From assembly GCA_965225735.1 (NCBI GenBank), contig CBDDBN010000026.1:62001-126000 (forward strand): a DNA stretch of 64,000 nucleotides, read 5' to 3'. Positions 17,950 through 26,339 of the stretch are shown one piece after another. Numbering within the stretch: the first letter of the stretch is position 1; each line of letters starts with the position of its first letter. The notes below the pieces were generated by a model. That model had not been told where the DNA came from and made no database searches. It was given only the letters and a program-made list of their open reading frames with translations. This DNA comes from Denitrobaculum sp965225735. GTDB taxonomy: Bacteria > Pseudomonadota > Alphaproteobacteria > Kiloniellales > Kiloniellaceae. The position numbers and the translations under genes were made by a program.

Positions 17950-18462
17950 TCTAATCCCTCTGTCTGGCTTCGGCGCACCCTGACCGTTAGCTTATCGCGC
18001 GTGACCTCCGGTGTGGACAGAAGCTTCATAAGGCCTGCTCTACAGCAGCGGCTGCGGAGACCTATTCTAAATTGAAAACTTCAATCGACGGCAAAAGTGC
18101 CGGTCTCCACCGCAGATGCACGAGAGCACAAGGAAACACAATCTCTCTATATTTTTTTTGGCGCCTTCGCGGGCAAATTCGGCCGTCCTGTGCGCCAAAT
18201 CGGCGCAAACCTAAGCTTCGCGCACACCAAAATCAGGTTATGATATTGAATCAGATAAATAATCTCCGAAAGAACAGAATTGTATGAGAGACAACAACTC
18301 GAGCACGCAAGACAAACTAAAGTACGTTTCTAGTTTGAAATTTCTAGAACGGCATAACGACACTTGACGCTCGAAACAAATTTACCGGCCTTTAAGTGTT
18401 CCAGTCGTAAAAATTGATTTTTTAGCTACCCGCTTGATGTCAAAACGATTGGAACACTCGCA
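17950..18462. other. AT-richer intergenic region with an inverted repeat and a direct repeat
   Basis: About 510 bases without a convincing gene. It holds an inverted repeat TGCGCC-aaatc-GGCGCA at 18191-18207 and a direct repeat TTTCTAG at 18327-18333 and 18341-18347, about 100 bases before the Cache gene. Open frames of 71 and 27 codons here lack ribosome sites and family features. It most likely carries the promoter and control sites of the Cache/chemoreceptor pair. Confidence 0.4.
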
Positions 18463-18912
18463 ATGAAAAGCAAGATTATTGCCCTGGTCATGGGCCTGAT
18501 GCTCGGTTTCGCCAACACGGCCATGGCGGCTGTCAATGCTTCGCAGGACGAAGCCAAGGACATGGCCGTCCGGGCCGCAAGTTACCTGGAACAGAACGGC
18601 GCGGATGCCGCTTTCGATGCGTTCAATACGCCGGGCGGTGAGTGGCACGACCGCGACCTCTACGTCTTCGTCATCGGCAACGACGGCACCATGAAGGCGC
18701 ACGGCGCCAAGAAGACCCTGGTCGGCCGCAAGGTCATCGCCCTTAAGGACGTCGACGGCAAAGCCTTCGTTGAAGAGTTTCTGAAGATCGAGGGTCAGGA
18801 CTGGGTCGATTACAAGTGGCAGAACCCGCAGTCCAAGGCTGTTGAACAGAAGACCAGCTACATCGTCCGTGTGGGCGATATGGTTGTTGGTGTCGGCGCT
18901 TACGTTCAGTAA
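18463..18912 (+). CDS. Secreted single-Cache-domain sensor protein
   Basis: A 149-residue periplasmic protein. A Sec signal peptide (MKSKIIALVMGLMLGFANT, cleavage near AMA-A at 23) is followed by one Cache_2-type domain. The domain is recognised by DLYVFVIGNDGTMKAHGAK followed by VGRKVIALKDVDGKAF, a ligand-binding PAS-like fold normally found inside chemoreceptors and sensor kinases. There is no membrane anchor or output domain. The next gene, 75 bases on, is a chemoreceptor with its own helical periplasmic region, so this protein may bind a small molecule and present it to that receptor. A hairpin with a T run follows it. Confidence 0.85.
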   Translation: MKSKIIALVMGLMLGFANTAMAAVNASQDEAKDMAVRAASYLEQNGADAAFDAFNTPGGEWHDRDLYVFVIGNDGTMKAHGAKKTLVGRKVIALKDVDGKAFVEEFLKIEGQDWVDYKWQNPQSKAVEQKTSYIVRVGDMVVGVGAYVQ

Positions 18913-18933
18913 TCCCGCGACAAAACAGTGAAA

Positions 18934-18969
18934 GATCCCGGGCCATAGAGCCCGGGGTCGATTTTTTTA
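18934..18969 (+). terminator. Rho-independent terminator/attenuator after the Cache gene
   Basis: GATCCCGGGC-catagA-GCCCGGGGTC forms a GC-rich stem of about nine pairs, followed by seven Ts and an AT-rich tail. It sits 22 bases after the Cache stop and ends about 18 bases before the chemoreceptor start. It would let the secreted sensor be made in excess of the receptor through partial readthrough. Confidence 0.85.
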
Positions 18970-18987
18970 TTTCAGGCAGTCCGACTC

Positions 18988-20676
18988 ATGAAGCAGCTCA
19001 ACAACGCCTCGATCCGCATCAAATCGCTCGTCGCACCTGGTATCGCCGTGCTGGCTATGGTCGCTGTCACCATCGCATTCCTTGTCAGCTTCGAATACTC
19101 CAAGTCGCTCGAGGAACAGGCGGCGAGGGCCACAGCGCAGGCAACCACTATCGGCACGATCAAGGCTGATCTGAGCCTTGCCCATTCGTCGGTTCTGCGG
19201 GCAAATCTATGGACCGCGAATTCGGTCCCGCAGGAAAACATCGACGCGGTTTCCCAGGAAGCCCGCGATGTGATGCAGCGGATGCGCGCCTCGGTTGACG
19301 CTACGCTGGCGGGAAGCGATGAGGCCACCGCGGCAGAGCTGGAAGCGCTATCGCAGGAACTCGAAACCTACACAGCGGTAAGCCTTGAGGTACTCGACGT
19401 TTTGTCGATCGACGCCTTTCTTGCCACCATGCAGCTGAATGACGTCGAGGAGAAGCTCGGCAGCTTCAGCACATTGCTGGCGAACACGGCGCAGTCGATC
19501 AATCTGCGCGCCGAAGAGCTTCAGGGGCAGGCGCGCGCAAGCCTCTCTCAACAGTTGATCATCGTTCTCTCTGTACTGGCTCTCGGCGCTGCGGCTTCAC
19601 TCTGCGCCGCCTGGCTGATGGCGCGGGCGATCTCTCTACCGGTCACCGGACTGACCGCCGTCATGACGCGGCTGGCCGACCGGGATGTAACGGTCGAGAT
19701 CCCAAGCCGCGAGCGCAAGGATGAGCTCGGCGAGATGGCTGGTGCCGTGCAGATCTTTAAAGACAACGCAGTCGAGCAGCAGCGCCTCGAAGTCGAGGCT
19801 GCCGAGGAGCAGGCCGCCAAGGAGCGCAGAGCAGGAGTGATCGAATCCCTGATCGGAGATTTCGATCAGACGGTTGGCGACATTCTCCAGGCGGTCTCGC
19901 AATCCGCTGGTGGCCTCGACGCGACCGCGCGGCGCATGACCGATGTCGCGGACCAGACCAAAAAACAGTCCTCCGCCGCAGCCACCGCATCCGGCCAGAC
20001 CACCGAGAACGTCCAGACCGTCGCGGCGGCCTCCGAGGAGCTGGCCAGCTCGATCCAGGAAATCAGCCGGCAGGTTACCCAGTCGAAGGACATCGCCGAC
20101 CAAGCGGTCTCCGAAGCCAACAACACCAACGAAAAAGTCCAGGGCCTCGCCGATATGGCCCGCAAGATCAGCGACGTTGTGATTCTGATTCAGGACATCG
20201 CCGAACAGACCAACCTTCTCGCGCTCAACGCGACTATCGAAGCCGCCCGTGCCGGCGAATCCGGCAAGGGCTTCGCCGTGGTGGCGAGCGAGGTCAAGAA
20301 CCTGGCGACCCAGACCGCCAGCGCCACGGAAGAGATCAGCTCTCAGATAAGCGCGATCCAGGAGGCCACCAACGGTGCCGCGGAAGCCATTTCCGGCATC
20401 GGCGGTACAATCGAAAAGATCAACGAGATCACGACCGGGATTGCCTCTGCAGTCGAGGAGCAAAGCGCCGCCACGGGCGAAATCTCGAGCAACGCCCAGA
20501 AAGCCGCCGTCGGCACTCAGGAAACCGCGAGCACCGTCGGCGAGGTGGCCGAAGCCGCCGGTGAGACCGGCGCCGCATCGGGTCAGGTTCTCAATGCCTC
20601 GCAGGAGCTGGGCAATCAGTCAGACATGCTGCGCAGCGAGATCGAGAAGTTCCTGAACGGGATCCGGGCCGCGTAA
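18988..20676 (+). CDS. Methyl-accepting chemotaxis protein
   Basis: A 562-residue inner-membrane chemoreceptor. TM1 is at about 14-36, followed by a roughly 150-residue helical periplasmic domain, TM2 at about 190-212 (LIIVLSVLALGAAASL), a HAMP domain (about 213-265) and an MCP signalling coiled coil with the hairpin tip IAEQTNLLALNATIEAARAG. The tip binds CheA/CheW. There is no recognisable Cache or PAS domain in the periplasmic part, which looks four-helix-bundle-like. This agrees with sensing through the secreted Cache protein encoded just upstream. No other che genes lie nearby, so it feeds a distant chemotaxis system. Confidence 0.93.
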   Translation: MKQLNNASIRIKSLVAPGIAVLAMVAVTIAFLVSFEYSKSLEEQAARATAQATTIGTIKADLSLAHSSVLRANLWTANSVPQENIDAVSQEARDVMQRMRASVDATLAGSDEATAAELEALSQELETYTAVSLEVLDVLSIDAFLATMQLNDVEEKLGSFSTLLANTAQSINLRAEELQGQARASLSQQLIIVLSVLALGAAASLCAAWLMARAISLPVTGLTAVMTRLADRDVTVEIPSRERKDELGEMAGAVQIFKDNAVEQQRLEVEAAEEQAAKERRAGVIESLIGDFDQTVGDILQAVSQSAGGLDATARRMTDVADQTKKQSSAAATASGQTTENVQTVAAASEELASSIQEISRQVTQSKDIADQAVSEANNTNEKVQGLADMARKISDVVILIQDIAEQTNLLALNATIEAARAGESGKGFAVVASEVKNLATQTASATEEISSQISAIQEATNGAAEAISGIGGTIEKINEITTGIASAVEEQSAATGEISSNAQKAAVGTQETASTVGEVAEAAGETGAASGQVLNASQELGNQSDMLRSEIEKFLNGIRAA

Positions 20677-20736
20677 CGGCGTCTTCCCGCTGGTCTTATC
20701 TAGACCTCTTGCCGGAAAAGGGCGATATAGAGGGGC

Positions 20737-21747
20737 ATGAGCAAATCAGCCCCGACCTCCGGCGACGTCGCCAAGCTGGCGCAGGTCTCGCAGTCCGCGG
20801 TCAGCCGGACATTCACCCCGGGCGCTAGTGTCTCGGCAGACACCCGGGAGAAGGTCCTAAAGGCGGCGCGGGAACTGGGTTACCGGCCCAACGCCCTGGC
20901 CCGGGCCATGATCAGCGGCAAGTCCCGTCTGATCGCCATGATGGTCGCCTATCTGGATAACCAGTTCTATCCAATCGTGCTGGAACAGCTCTCCCGCGCG
21001 CTGCAGGAGCAGGGTTATCAGGTGCTGCTGTTCATGACCGAGACCGGCAAACAGGACCGAGTGGTCCAGCGCATCCTGGAGTATCAGGTCGAAGGCGTGG
21101 TCATGGCTTCGGCCACCCTGTCTTCTACGCTGGCACGTGAATGCGCGAAGACCGGTATCCCGGTCGTGCTCTTCAATCGCTACGTCCCCTCCTCCCCCGC
21201 CAGCAGCGTGACCTCCGACAACATCGAAGGCGGACGGCTGCTGGCCAAGTTCCTGGCCGAGGGTGGGCACGAACGCATCGCCTTCATCGCGGGTGCCGAA
21301 GACTCTTCGACCAACCGGGACCGGGAGGCGGGTTTCTACAAGGGCCTCGCGGAGCATGGCATGACCGTCTGGGCGCGCGCGGTCGGTGGCTACAGCTTTG
21401 CGGGCGCCGCGGACGCCGCCCGGGAGCTCTTTTCGAAAAAGGAACGCCCGGACGCCGTTTTCGTCGCCAACGACCACATGGCCTTTTCGGTCATGGATGT
21501 CTTGCGCGGTGAGTTGGGCCTGAAGATTCCGAAAGATGTCTCCGTCGTCGGCTACGACGACGTACCCGAAGCGGCCTGGAAGGGCTATGACCTGACGACG
21601 ATTTCGCAGTCGTCGGAAAGCATGATCGACGCCACGGTTGCGATCCTGCTCGAGCAGATCGAGAAACGGGTCGTCAAGAAGCGTGCAGCCGTGGTGCCGT
21701 CTGAACTGATCGTCCGCACCTCGGCCCGGAAGCCTAAAAAACGCTGA
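20737..21747 (+). CDS. LacI-family transcriptional regulator
   Basis: A 336-residue repressor: LacI helix-turn-helix at about 8-28 (DVAKLAQVSQSAVSRTF), hinge helix YRPNALARAM, then a periplasmic-binding-protein-like effector domain (SRLIAMMVAYLDNQFYP, AVFVANDHMAF, SVVGYDDVPEA). It lies directly upstream of an ABC importer on the same strand. Three near-identical palindromes in the following region are its expected operators, one pair before the transporter and one before the catabolic operon. The effector is probably the transported solute or an early catabolite. Confidence 0.93.
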   Translation: MSKSAPTSGDVAKLAQVSQSAVSRTFTPGASVSADTREKVLKAARELGYRPNALARAMISGKSRLIAMMVAYLDNQFYPIVLEQLSRALQEQGYQVLLFMTETGKQDRVVQRILEYQVEGVVMASATLSSTLARECAKTGIPVVLFNRYVPSSPASSVTSDNIEGGRLLAKFLAEGGHERIAFIAGAEDSSTNRDREAGFYKGLAEHGMTVWARAVGGYSFAGAADAARELFSKKERPDAVFVANDHMAFSVMDVLRGELGLKIPKDVSVVGYDDVPEAAWKGYDLTTISQSSESMIDATVAILLEQIEKRVVKKRAAVVPSELIVRTSARKPKKR

Positions 21748-21819
21748 CACCCGACAAACGTATTCTGCAAAAAACTGTCAATAGACCGGCTAGACACGAG
21801 GCTATACCTACGTATTTTT

Positions 21820-21835
21820 TTGCATTCGTATGCAA
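21820..21835. promoter_or_regulatory. LacI-type operator 1
   Basis: TTGCATTCGTATGCAA is a near-perfect 16-base palindrome with the central CG step typical of LacI-family operators. It lies about 135 bases before the substrate-binding-protein start and recurs with minor changes at two other places in this locus. Confidence 0.85.
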
Positions 21836-21865
21836 AAATAACTTGCCATCACGGTCAAAATAGGT

Positions 21866-21881
21866 TTGCATGCGTATGCAC
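21866..21881. promoter_or_regulatory. LacI-type operator 2
   Basis: TTGCATGCGTATGCAC matches operator 1 at 14 of 16 positions and is centred 46 bases from it. Paired sites ahead of the transporter promoter suggest cooperative binding of two dimers or a tetramer. Confidence 0.83.
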
Positions 21882-21968
21882 GGTAAAACAATATGAGACG
21901 GTGACCGTTTGCGCCTGACGATGGGGCGGAACCGGATTTCTGTCCGACGAACGAGTGGGAGAGAAACG

Positions 21969-23312
21969 ATGAAACTCACAAGACGTGAGCTGCTTCTGAC
22001 GAGCGCGGGCGCGGCCCTGGCAGCCGGCCTGCCGACCTCCATTTCCAGCAACGCGCGCGCCGCCGGCCAGATCAAATACGGCCTGCTGGAAGGCAAACCC
22101 TATTCCGGCACCAAGCTGAACATTCTTTCCGTGGTCACACCGCAGTTTGATGGTCTGATGTTGCGCGCGGGTGAATTCACGGAGCTCACCGGCATCGAGA
22201 CCGAATGGACCTTCATCCCCTTCGGCTCCCTGCAGGAAAAGGTCGCGACGGAAGGCATCGCCGCCAACGGCCAGTTCGACGTCGTCAACTACCTCGACTC
22301 CTGGGGCCCGCCCAACGCCCACTGGTTCGTGCCTATCGACGAGATGCTGGCGCGCGACGGTATTTCCATGGAGCGCTATCCGGCGGCCTTCGCCCGCTCC
22401 GCTCAGTTCGAAGGCAAGACGCTCGGCTTCCCGCTGCGCGCCCATGCCCAGCTGATGTTCCGGCGTCAGGACCTCGTTCCGGAGGCGCCCAAGACCTGGG
22501 ACGAACTGATCGAGGTCGGCAACAAGCTGAAGGTCGATCATCCGGACGTCGCGCCGCTCGCGCTCTACTACAACAACGACGGCAACCGGCAGAACCTCTT
22601 CATCTGGCTGAACTTCCTCTGGGCCGCCGGCGGGGATGTTTTCGACGAGGGCTTCAAAGCCGCCTGGGCCAGCGAAGCGGGCCTGAAGGCAACCGAGGAC
22701 TACATCGGCCTGCACACCAAGCATAAGGTCACCAACCCCTCCTCGCTCTCCTTCGTAGAGCAGGATGCGCGCCAGTCCTTCATGCAGGGCAAGTCGGCGA
22801 TGATCCCGGTCTGGTGGTGGGCCTATTCCGGCTTTACCAATCCCAAGTCCTCTACCCTGACCAAGGAACAGGTCGCCTTCTCGGGCATGCCGTCCTATCA
22901 GGGCAAGACCAAGACCTACGCCATCTCCATGCCTTTCTCGATCTCGAACTATTCGAAGCATCAGGAAGCGGCCTGGGAATTCATGAAGTGGCTGTCCAAC
23001 CCGGAGATGGACAAGGCGAACGCGACCGTCCGAAAGGTGGGCGACAAGGATATCGTCAACAACGTTGTGACGCATATTTCGAGCCTGCAGGATGCGGAGG
23101 TCAACGCCGCCAATGACGGGATCCAGGCCGCCGCCTGGGAATCGCTGAAGGAATCCGACATCATGCCGCAGATTCCGGAATGGCCGGAGGTCGGCGATAT
23201 CCTCTCGGCGGCGATCGCGAAAGCCGCCGCCGGTGGCGATACGCGCGAACTGATGATGGCCGCGGCCAAGCAGTCGGACAAAATCCTGAAACGCGCCGGC
23301 CGCATCAAGTAG
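21969..23312 (+). CDS. ABC transporter substrate-binding protein, family 1 (sugar type)
   Basis: A 447-residue exported binding protein. The N-terminus KLTRRELLLTSAGAALAAGL has a twin-arginine pair, suggesting Tat export, with cleavage near ARA-A. The mature part follows the MalE/UgpB pattern (FGSLQEKVATEG, TWDELIEVGNKL, GKSAMIPVWWWA, EAAWEFMKWLSNPE). The ATG at 21969 is preceded by GGGAGAGAAAC; the frame is open upstream to 21909 but those residues break the signal. It is the first gene after the LacI operators. The solute is probably a carbohydrate or polyol, not determined further. Confidence 0.92.
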   Translation: MKLTRRELLLTSAGAALAAGLPTSISSNARAAGQIKYGLLEGKPYSGTKLNILSVVTPQFDGLMLRAGEFTELTGIETEWTFIPFGSLQEKVATEGIAANGQFDVVNYLDSWGPPNAHWFVPIDEMLARDGISMERYPAAFARSAQFEGKTLGFPLRAHAQLMFRRQDLVPEAPKTWDELIEVGNKLKVDHPDVAPLALYYNNDGNRQNLFIWLNFLWAAGGDVFDEGFKAAWASEAGLKATEDYIGLHTKHKVTNPSSLSFVEQDARQSFMQGKSAMIPVWWWAYSGFTNPKSSTLTKEQVAFSGMPSYQGKTKTYAISMPFSISNYSKHQEAAWEFMKWLSNPEMDKANATVRKVGDKDIVNNVVTHISSLQDAEVNAANDGIQAAAWESLKESDIMPQIPEWPEVGDILSAAIAKAAAGGDTRELMMAAAKQSDKILKRAGRIK

Positions 23313-23336
23313 TTTCCCTGTAGACTGTAAACTTAC

Positions 23337-23364
23337 CGGGATGAGTCGAAACGCTCATCCCGGC
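23337..23364 (+). terminator. Stable intercistronic hairpin after the binding-protein gene
   Basis: CCGGGATGAG-tcgaaacg-CTCATCCCGG is a perfect ten-base-pair stem, 25 bases after the stop of the binding protein and about 80 bases before the first permease. There is no long T run, so it is more likely a processing/stability or attenuation element that keeps binding-protein mRNA abundant than a full terminator. Confidence 0.7.
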
Positions 23365-23444
23365 CCTTTACGGCTGGCGCGCAGCTCGCCGCCAAGGCTA
23401 TGCGCGCGCCAGTTCACTGAGTGCCGAGCGACGAGGAACGCCGC

Positions 23445-24317
23445 ATGCGGGATCAACATCTGAAATACCTGCTGGTTCTGCCGGCCGTCCTGGTGGTCTT
23501 CGCCACCGCGATCTGGCCGCTGATCGAGTCGCTGCGCCTCTCTTTCTACGAAGGGCGGCTGTCGCGGCCCGCCTTCCCGCAGAACTTCCTCGGGGTCGAG
23601 AACTACACCTGGGCCTTTCTGGAGGAGCCCGCCTTCTGGAACTCGGTCTGGGTGACGGCCAGCTACACCTTCTGGACAGTGTTGCTGACCACGTTGCTGG
23701 CCCTGGGGCTCGCACTGCTGCTCGCGCCCGGCGGCCGGCTGCGGGTGACTGTGCAGTCTCTGCTAATCATCCCCTTCGCCATGAGCCCCGCGCTGATCGG
23801 CGTCTCCTTCCGCTTCATGTTCAATCCGGAGTTCGGTCTCTTCGACGCCTTCTTCGGGATCATCTTCCCGCCCCTGGCTTCGATCTCCTGGCTTTCCGAT
23901 CCGACGCTGGCCTTCTGGGTCTGCATCATGGCGGACGTCTGGGGCTGGATCCCCTTCCTGACCCTGGTCCTGATCGGCGGCCTCGCCTCGATCCCGCGCG
24001 ACACCATCGAAGCCGCGCAGGTGGACGGCGCCTCGGGCTGGCGCGTGTTGAAGGACGTGACCCTGCCGCAGCTGCTGCCGGTGCTGGCGGTGGTCCTGAT
24101 CCTCAAGGCCATTTTCTCGCTGAAGACCTTCGACCAGGTCTACATGCTGACCAACGGCGGACCGGGCACGGCGACCCAGACCCTCTCCCACTACGTCTAC
24201 TTCAACGGGCTGAAGTATTCGCAGATCGGCTACTCCGCCGCCGTGGCCTGGCTGATGGTGATCCCGATGATCTTCCTCACCTACGCCTACGCCAAGTTCG
24301 TCTTCCAGAAGAAGTGA
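23445..24317 (+). CDS. ABC transporter permease (MalF type)
   Basis: An inner-membrane permease of 290 residues with six or so helices and the cytoplasmic EAA loop TIEAAQVDGASGWRVLKDVTLP near residue 185, which docks on the ATPase. The first helix is YLLVLPAVLVVFATAIWPL. ATG 23445, preceded by GAGGAACGCC, is preferred to the GTG at 23421. It pairs with the next gene to form the channel of the importer. Confidence 0.93.
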   Translation: MRDQHLKYLLVLPAVLVVFATAIWPLIESLRLSFYEGRLSRPAFPQNFLGVENYTWAFLEEPAFWNSVWVTASYTFWTVLLTTLLALGLALLLAPGGRLRVTVQSLLIIPFAMSPALIGVSFRFMFNPEFGLFDAFFGIIFPPLASISWLSDPTLAFWVCIMADVWGWIPFLTLVLIGGLASIPRDTIEAAQVDGASGWRVLKDVTLPQLLPVLAVVLILKAIFSLKTFDQVYMLTNGGPGTATQTLSHYVYFNGLKYSQIGYSAAVAWLMVIPMIFLTYAYAKFVFQKK

Positions 24318-24324
24318 TCGCGCC

Positions 24325-25158
24325 ATGGCTCTGACCGGAAAACAAAAGAAGCAAAGCTGGAACGCGATTCAGATCGTCCTGATCCTGATCGCTGCCTTCA
24401 TCATGCTGGTGCCGATTGTCTGGATCGCCATGGCGGCCTTCAAGACCCACGTGGATGTCTATCAGCTCAAGCTCTTCTTCGCGCCGACGCTCGAGAACTT
24501 CGCGACCGTCTTCCAGGCGCCCTATCACCTGGAGCAAAAGCTCTTCAACTCCACCATCGTGGCCTTCGTCACCGTGCTGCTGGCGATCCCGATCGCGACC
24601 TGCGCCGCCTATTCCTTCTCCCGCTTCACGCTGAAGGGCCAAACGGTCCTGCTGGTCATGATCCTCGCGACCCAGTTCGTGCCGGCGGTGGTGATCGTCC
24701 TGCCTTTCTTCGTCATGTTCCGGGACATCGGCCTGCTGGATACGCGCATCGGCCTTATCCTGGTCAATCTTTCAATCGTGATGCCCTTCGCCATCTGGAT
24801 GATCAAAGGCTTCATCGACGGCATCCCCATGGATACCGAGGAAGCGGCACTGGTGGACGGCTCCACCCGCATGCAGGTGATCCGCAACATCGTCCTGCCC
24901 ATGGCCGCGCCGGGCATCGTCACGGCGGCGATCTTCTGCTTCATCATCGGCTGGAACGAGTTTCTCTTCGCGCTGATCCTGACCTCCAAGGACGCGGTCA
25001 CGCTGCCGATCGGCTTAGCCCTCTTCAAGGCCGAGGAAGGCGATCTCTGGAACCTGCTAGCGGCGGCCGGGATCATCATCATGGTGCCGATGTTCGTGCT
25101 GGCCCTGATCATTCAAAAACACTTCGTACAAGGCATGACCATGGGAGCAGTGCGCTGA
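24325..25158 (+). CDS. ABC transporter permease (MalG type)
   Basis: A 277-residue permease with six predicted helices (IVLILIAAFIMLVPIVWIAM first) and an EAA loop at about 170-190 (EEAALVDGSTRMQVIRNIVL). It is the second half of the heterodimeric channel. Its stop and the ATPase start share one base (TGATG), giving tight coupling. Confidence 0.94.
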   Translation: MALTGKQKKQSWNAIQIVLILIAAFIMLVPIVWIAMAAFKTHVDVYQLKLFFAPTLENFATVFQAPYHLEQKLFNSTIVAFVTVLLAIPIATCAAYSFSRFTLKGQTVLLVMILATQFVPAVVIVLPFFVMFRDIGLLDTRIGLILVNLSIVMPFAIWMIKGFIDGIPMDTEEAALVDGSTRMQVIRNIVLPMAAPGIVTAAIFCFIIGWNEFLFALILTSKDAVTLPIGLALFKAEEGDLWNLLAAAGIIIMVPMFVLALIIQKHFVQGMTMGAVR

Positions 25159-26216
25159 TGGCCAAGGTTGTTCTGACAAATCTGACCAAGCGCTGGGGCG
25201 ACTTCATCGGCGTGGACAACCAATCGCTGGAGATCCACGACAAGGAGTTCCTAGTGCTGCTCGGCCCCTCCGGCTGCGGCAAGACCACGACCATGCGCAT
25301 GATCGCCGGCCTGGAAGACCCCACCGAGGGCGAGATCCGCATCGGGGAACGCGTGGTCAACGACGACCTGCCGAAAGACCGGGACATCGCGATGGTGTTC
25401 CAGAATTACGGCCTCTATCCGCACATGACCATCTACAACAACATCGCCTATCCGCTGAAGGTGCGCGGCACCCCCAAGTCGGAGATCGATCCGCGGGTGC
25501 GCAAGGCGGCGGAGCAGGTCGAGCTGACCGAGTTTCTCGACCGCAAACCCAAGGCCCTGTCCGGCGGTCAGCGGCAGCGCGTGGCGCTCGCACGGGCGAT
25601 CGTGCGTCACCCGCAGGTCTTCCTGATGGACGAGCCGCTGTCGAACCTCGACGCCAAGCTGCGGGTCTCCATGCGCGCGGAACTGAAACACCTCTCCCAC
25701 ATGCTGCAGGTCACGACCGTTTACGTGACCCACGACCAGATCGAGGCCATGACTCTCGCCGACCGGGTCGCGGTCATGAAGAGCGGCCGCATTCAACAGC
25801 TCGGCACGCCGGATGAGATCTACAACGACCCGGCCAACCTCTTCGTCGCCGGCTTTATCGGCTCGCCGGCCATGAACCTGATCGAAGGGCGGATCGAGAA
25901 TGGCAGCTTCGTCACCGAGGGCGGATTCCCGGTCACGAAGATCGATGCGCCGGACCGGAACAGTCTGGTCTTAGGTGTTCGACCCGAAGATCTGACGATT
26001 GTCGATGCAGGCGCGGGTGACTTTGACGTCCCGGTCTACGCCTTCGAGAACACCGGCGAAAGCGTTCTGATCACCGGGCAATTCAATCGCCAGCGCATCA
26101 TTGCCAAGGGCGACCGCTACCTCAAGCGGGAGATCGAGGAGATAACTGGCATGTCCGTCGACCGCAAACACCTCTACCTCTTCGACCGCAGCTCTGGAGA
26201 GCGGGTCCGGAACTAG
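25158..26216 (+). CDS. ABC transporter ATP-binding protein (MalK/UgpC type)
   Basis: A 352-residue ATPase that powers the importer. Walker A is GPSGCGKTTT (about 36-45), the Q-loop is in FQNYGLYPHM, the signature is LSGGQRQRVALARA (about 134), Walker B is VFLMDEPLSNLDAKL and the switch His is in YVTHDQ. A C-terminal TOBE/MalK regulatory domain (VLGVRPEDLTIV) is present. This subclass commonly takes up oligosaccharides, polyols or glycerol-3-phosphate. Confidence 0.95.
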   Translation: MAKVVLTNLTKRWGDFIGVDNQSLEIHDKEFLVLLGPSGCGKTTTMRMIAGLEDPTEGEIRIGERVVNDDLPKDRDIAMVFQNYGLYPHMTIYNNIAYPLKVRGTPKSEIDPRVRKAAEQVELTEFLDRKPKALSGGQRQRVALARAIVRHPQVFLMDEPLSNLDAKLRVSMRAELKHLSHMLQVTTVYVTHDQIEAMTLADRVAVMKSGRIQQLGTPDEIYNDPANLFVAGFIGSPAMNLIEGRIENGSFVTEGGFPVTKIDAPDRNSLVLGVRPEDLTIVDAGAGDFDVPVYAFENTGESVLITGQFNRQRIIAKGDRYLKREIEEITGMSVDRKHLYLFDRSSGERVRN

Positions 26217-26254
26217 GACGCAGTGGAATGGTTCGGGAAATTCTTCGTTCTGAA

Positions 26255-26270
26255 TTGCATACGTATGCAG
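26255..26270. promoter_or_regulatory. LacI-type operator 3
   Basis: TTGCATACGTATGCAG again follows the TTGCATNCGTATGCA consensus and stands 70 bases before the HisD-like gene, in the only sizeable gap of the operon. It implies a second LacI-controlled promoter for the catabolic genes. Confidence 0.83.
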
Positions 26271-26339
26271 TCGGAAGTAAACTTGCCAGGCCAATGAAAA
26301 CTGGCTGGCGTTCACAGGAATCGCGACGAAAGGTTTGAC

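Noticed and set aside
18072..18287. 71-codon plus-strand frame
   Set aside because: No family signal or ribosome site.
18283..18366. Possible 27-codon small gene before the Cache protein
   Set aside because: No convincing ribosome-binding site or similarity; lies in the promoter region.
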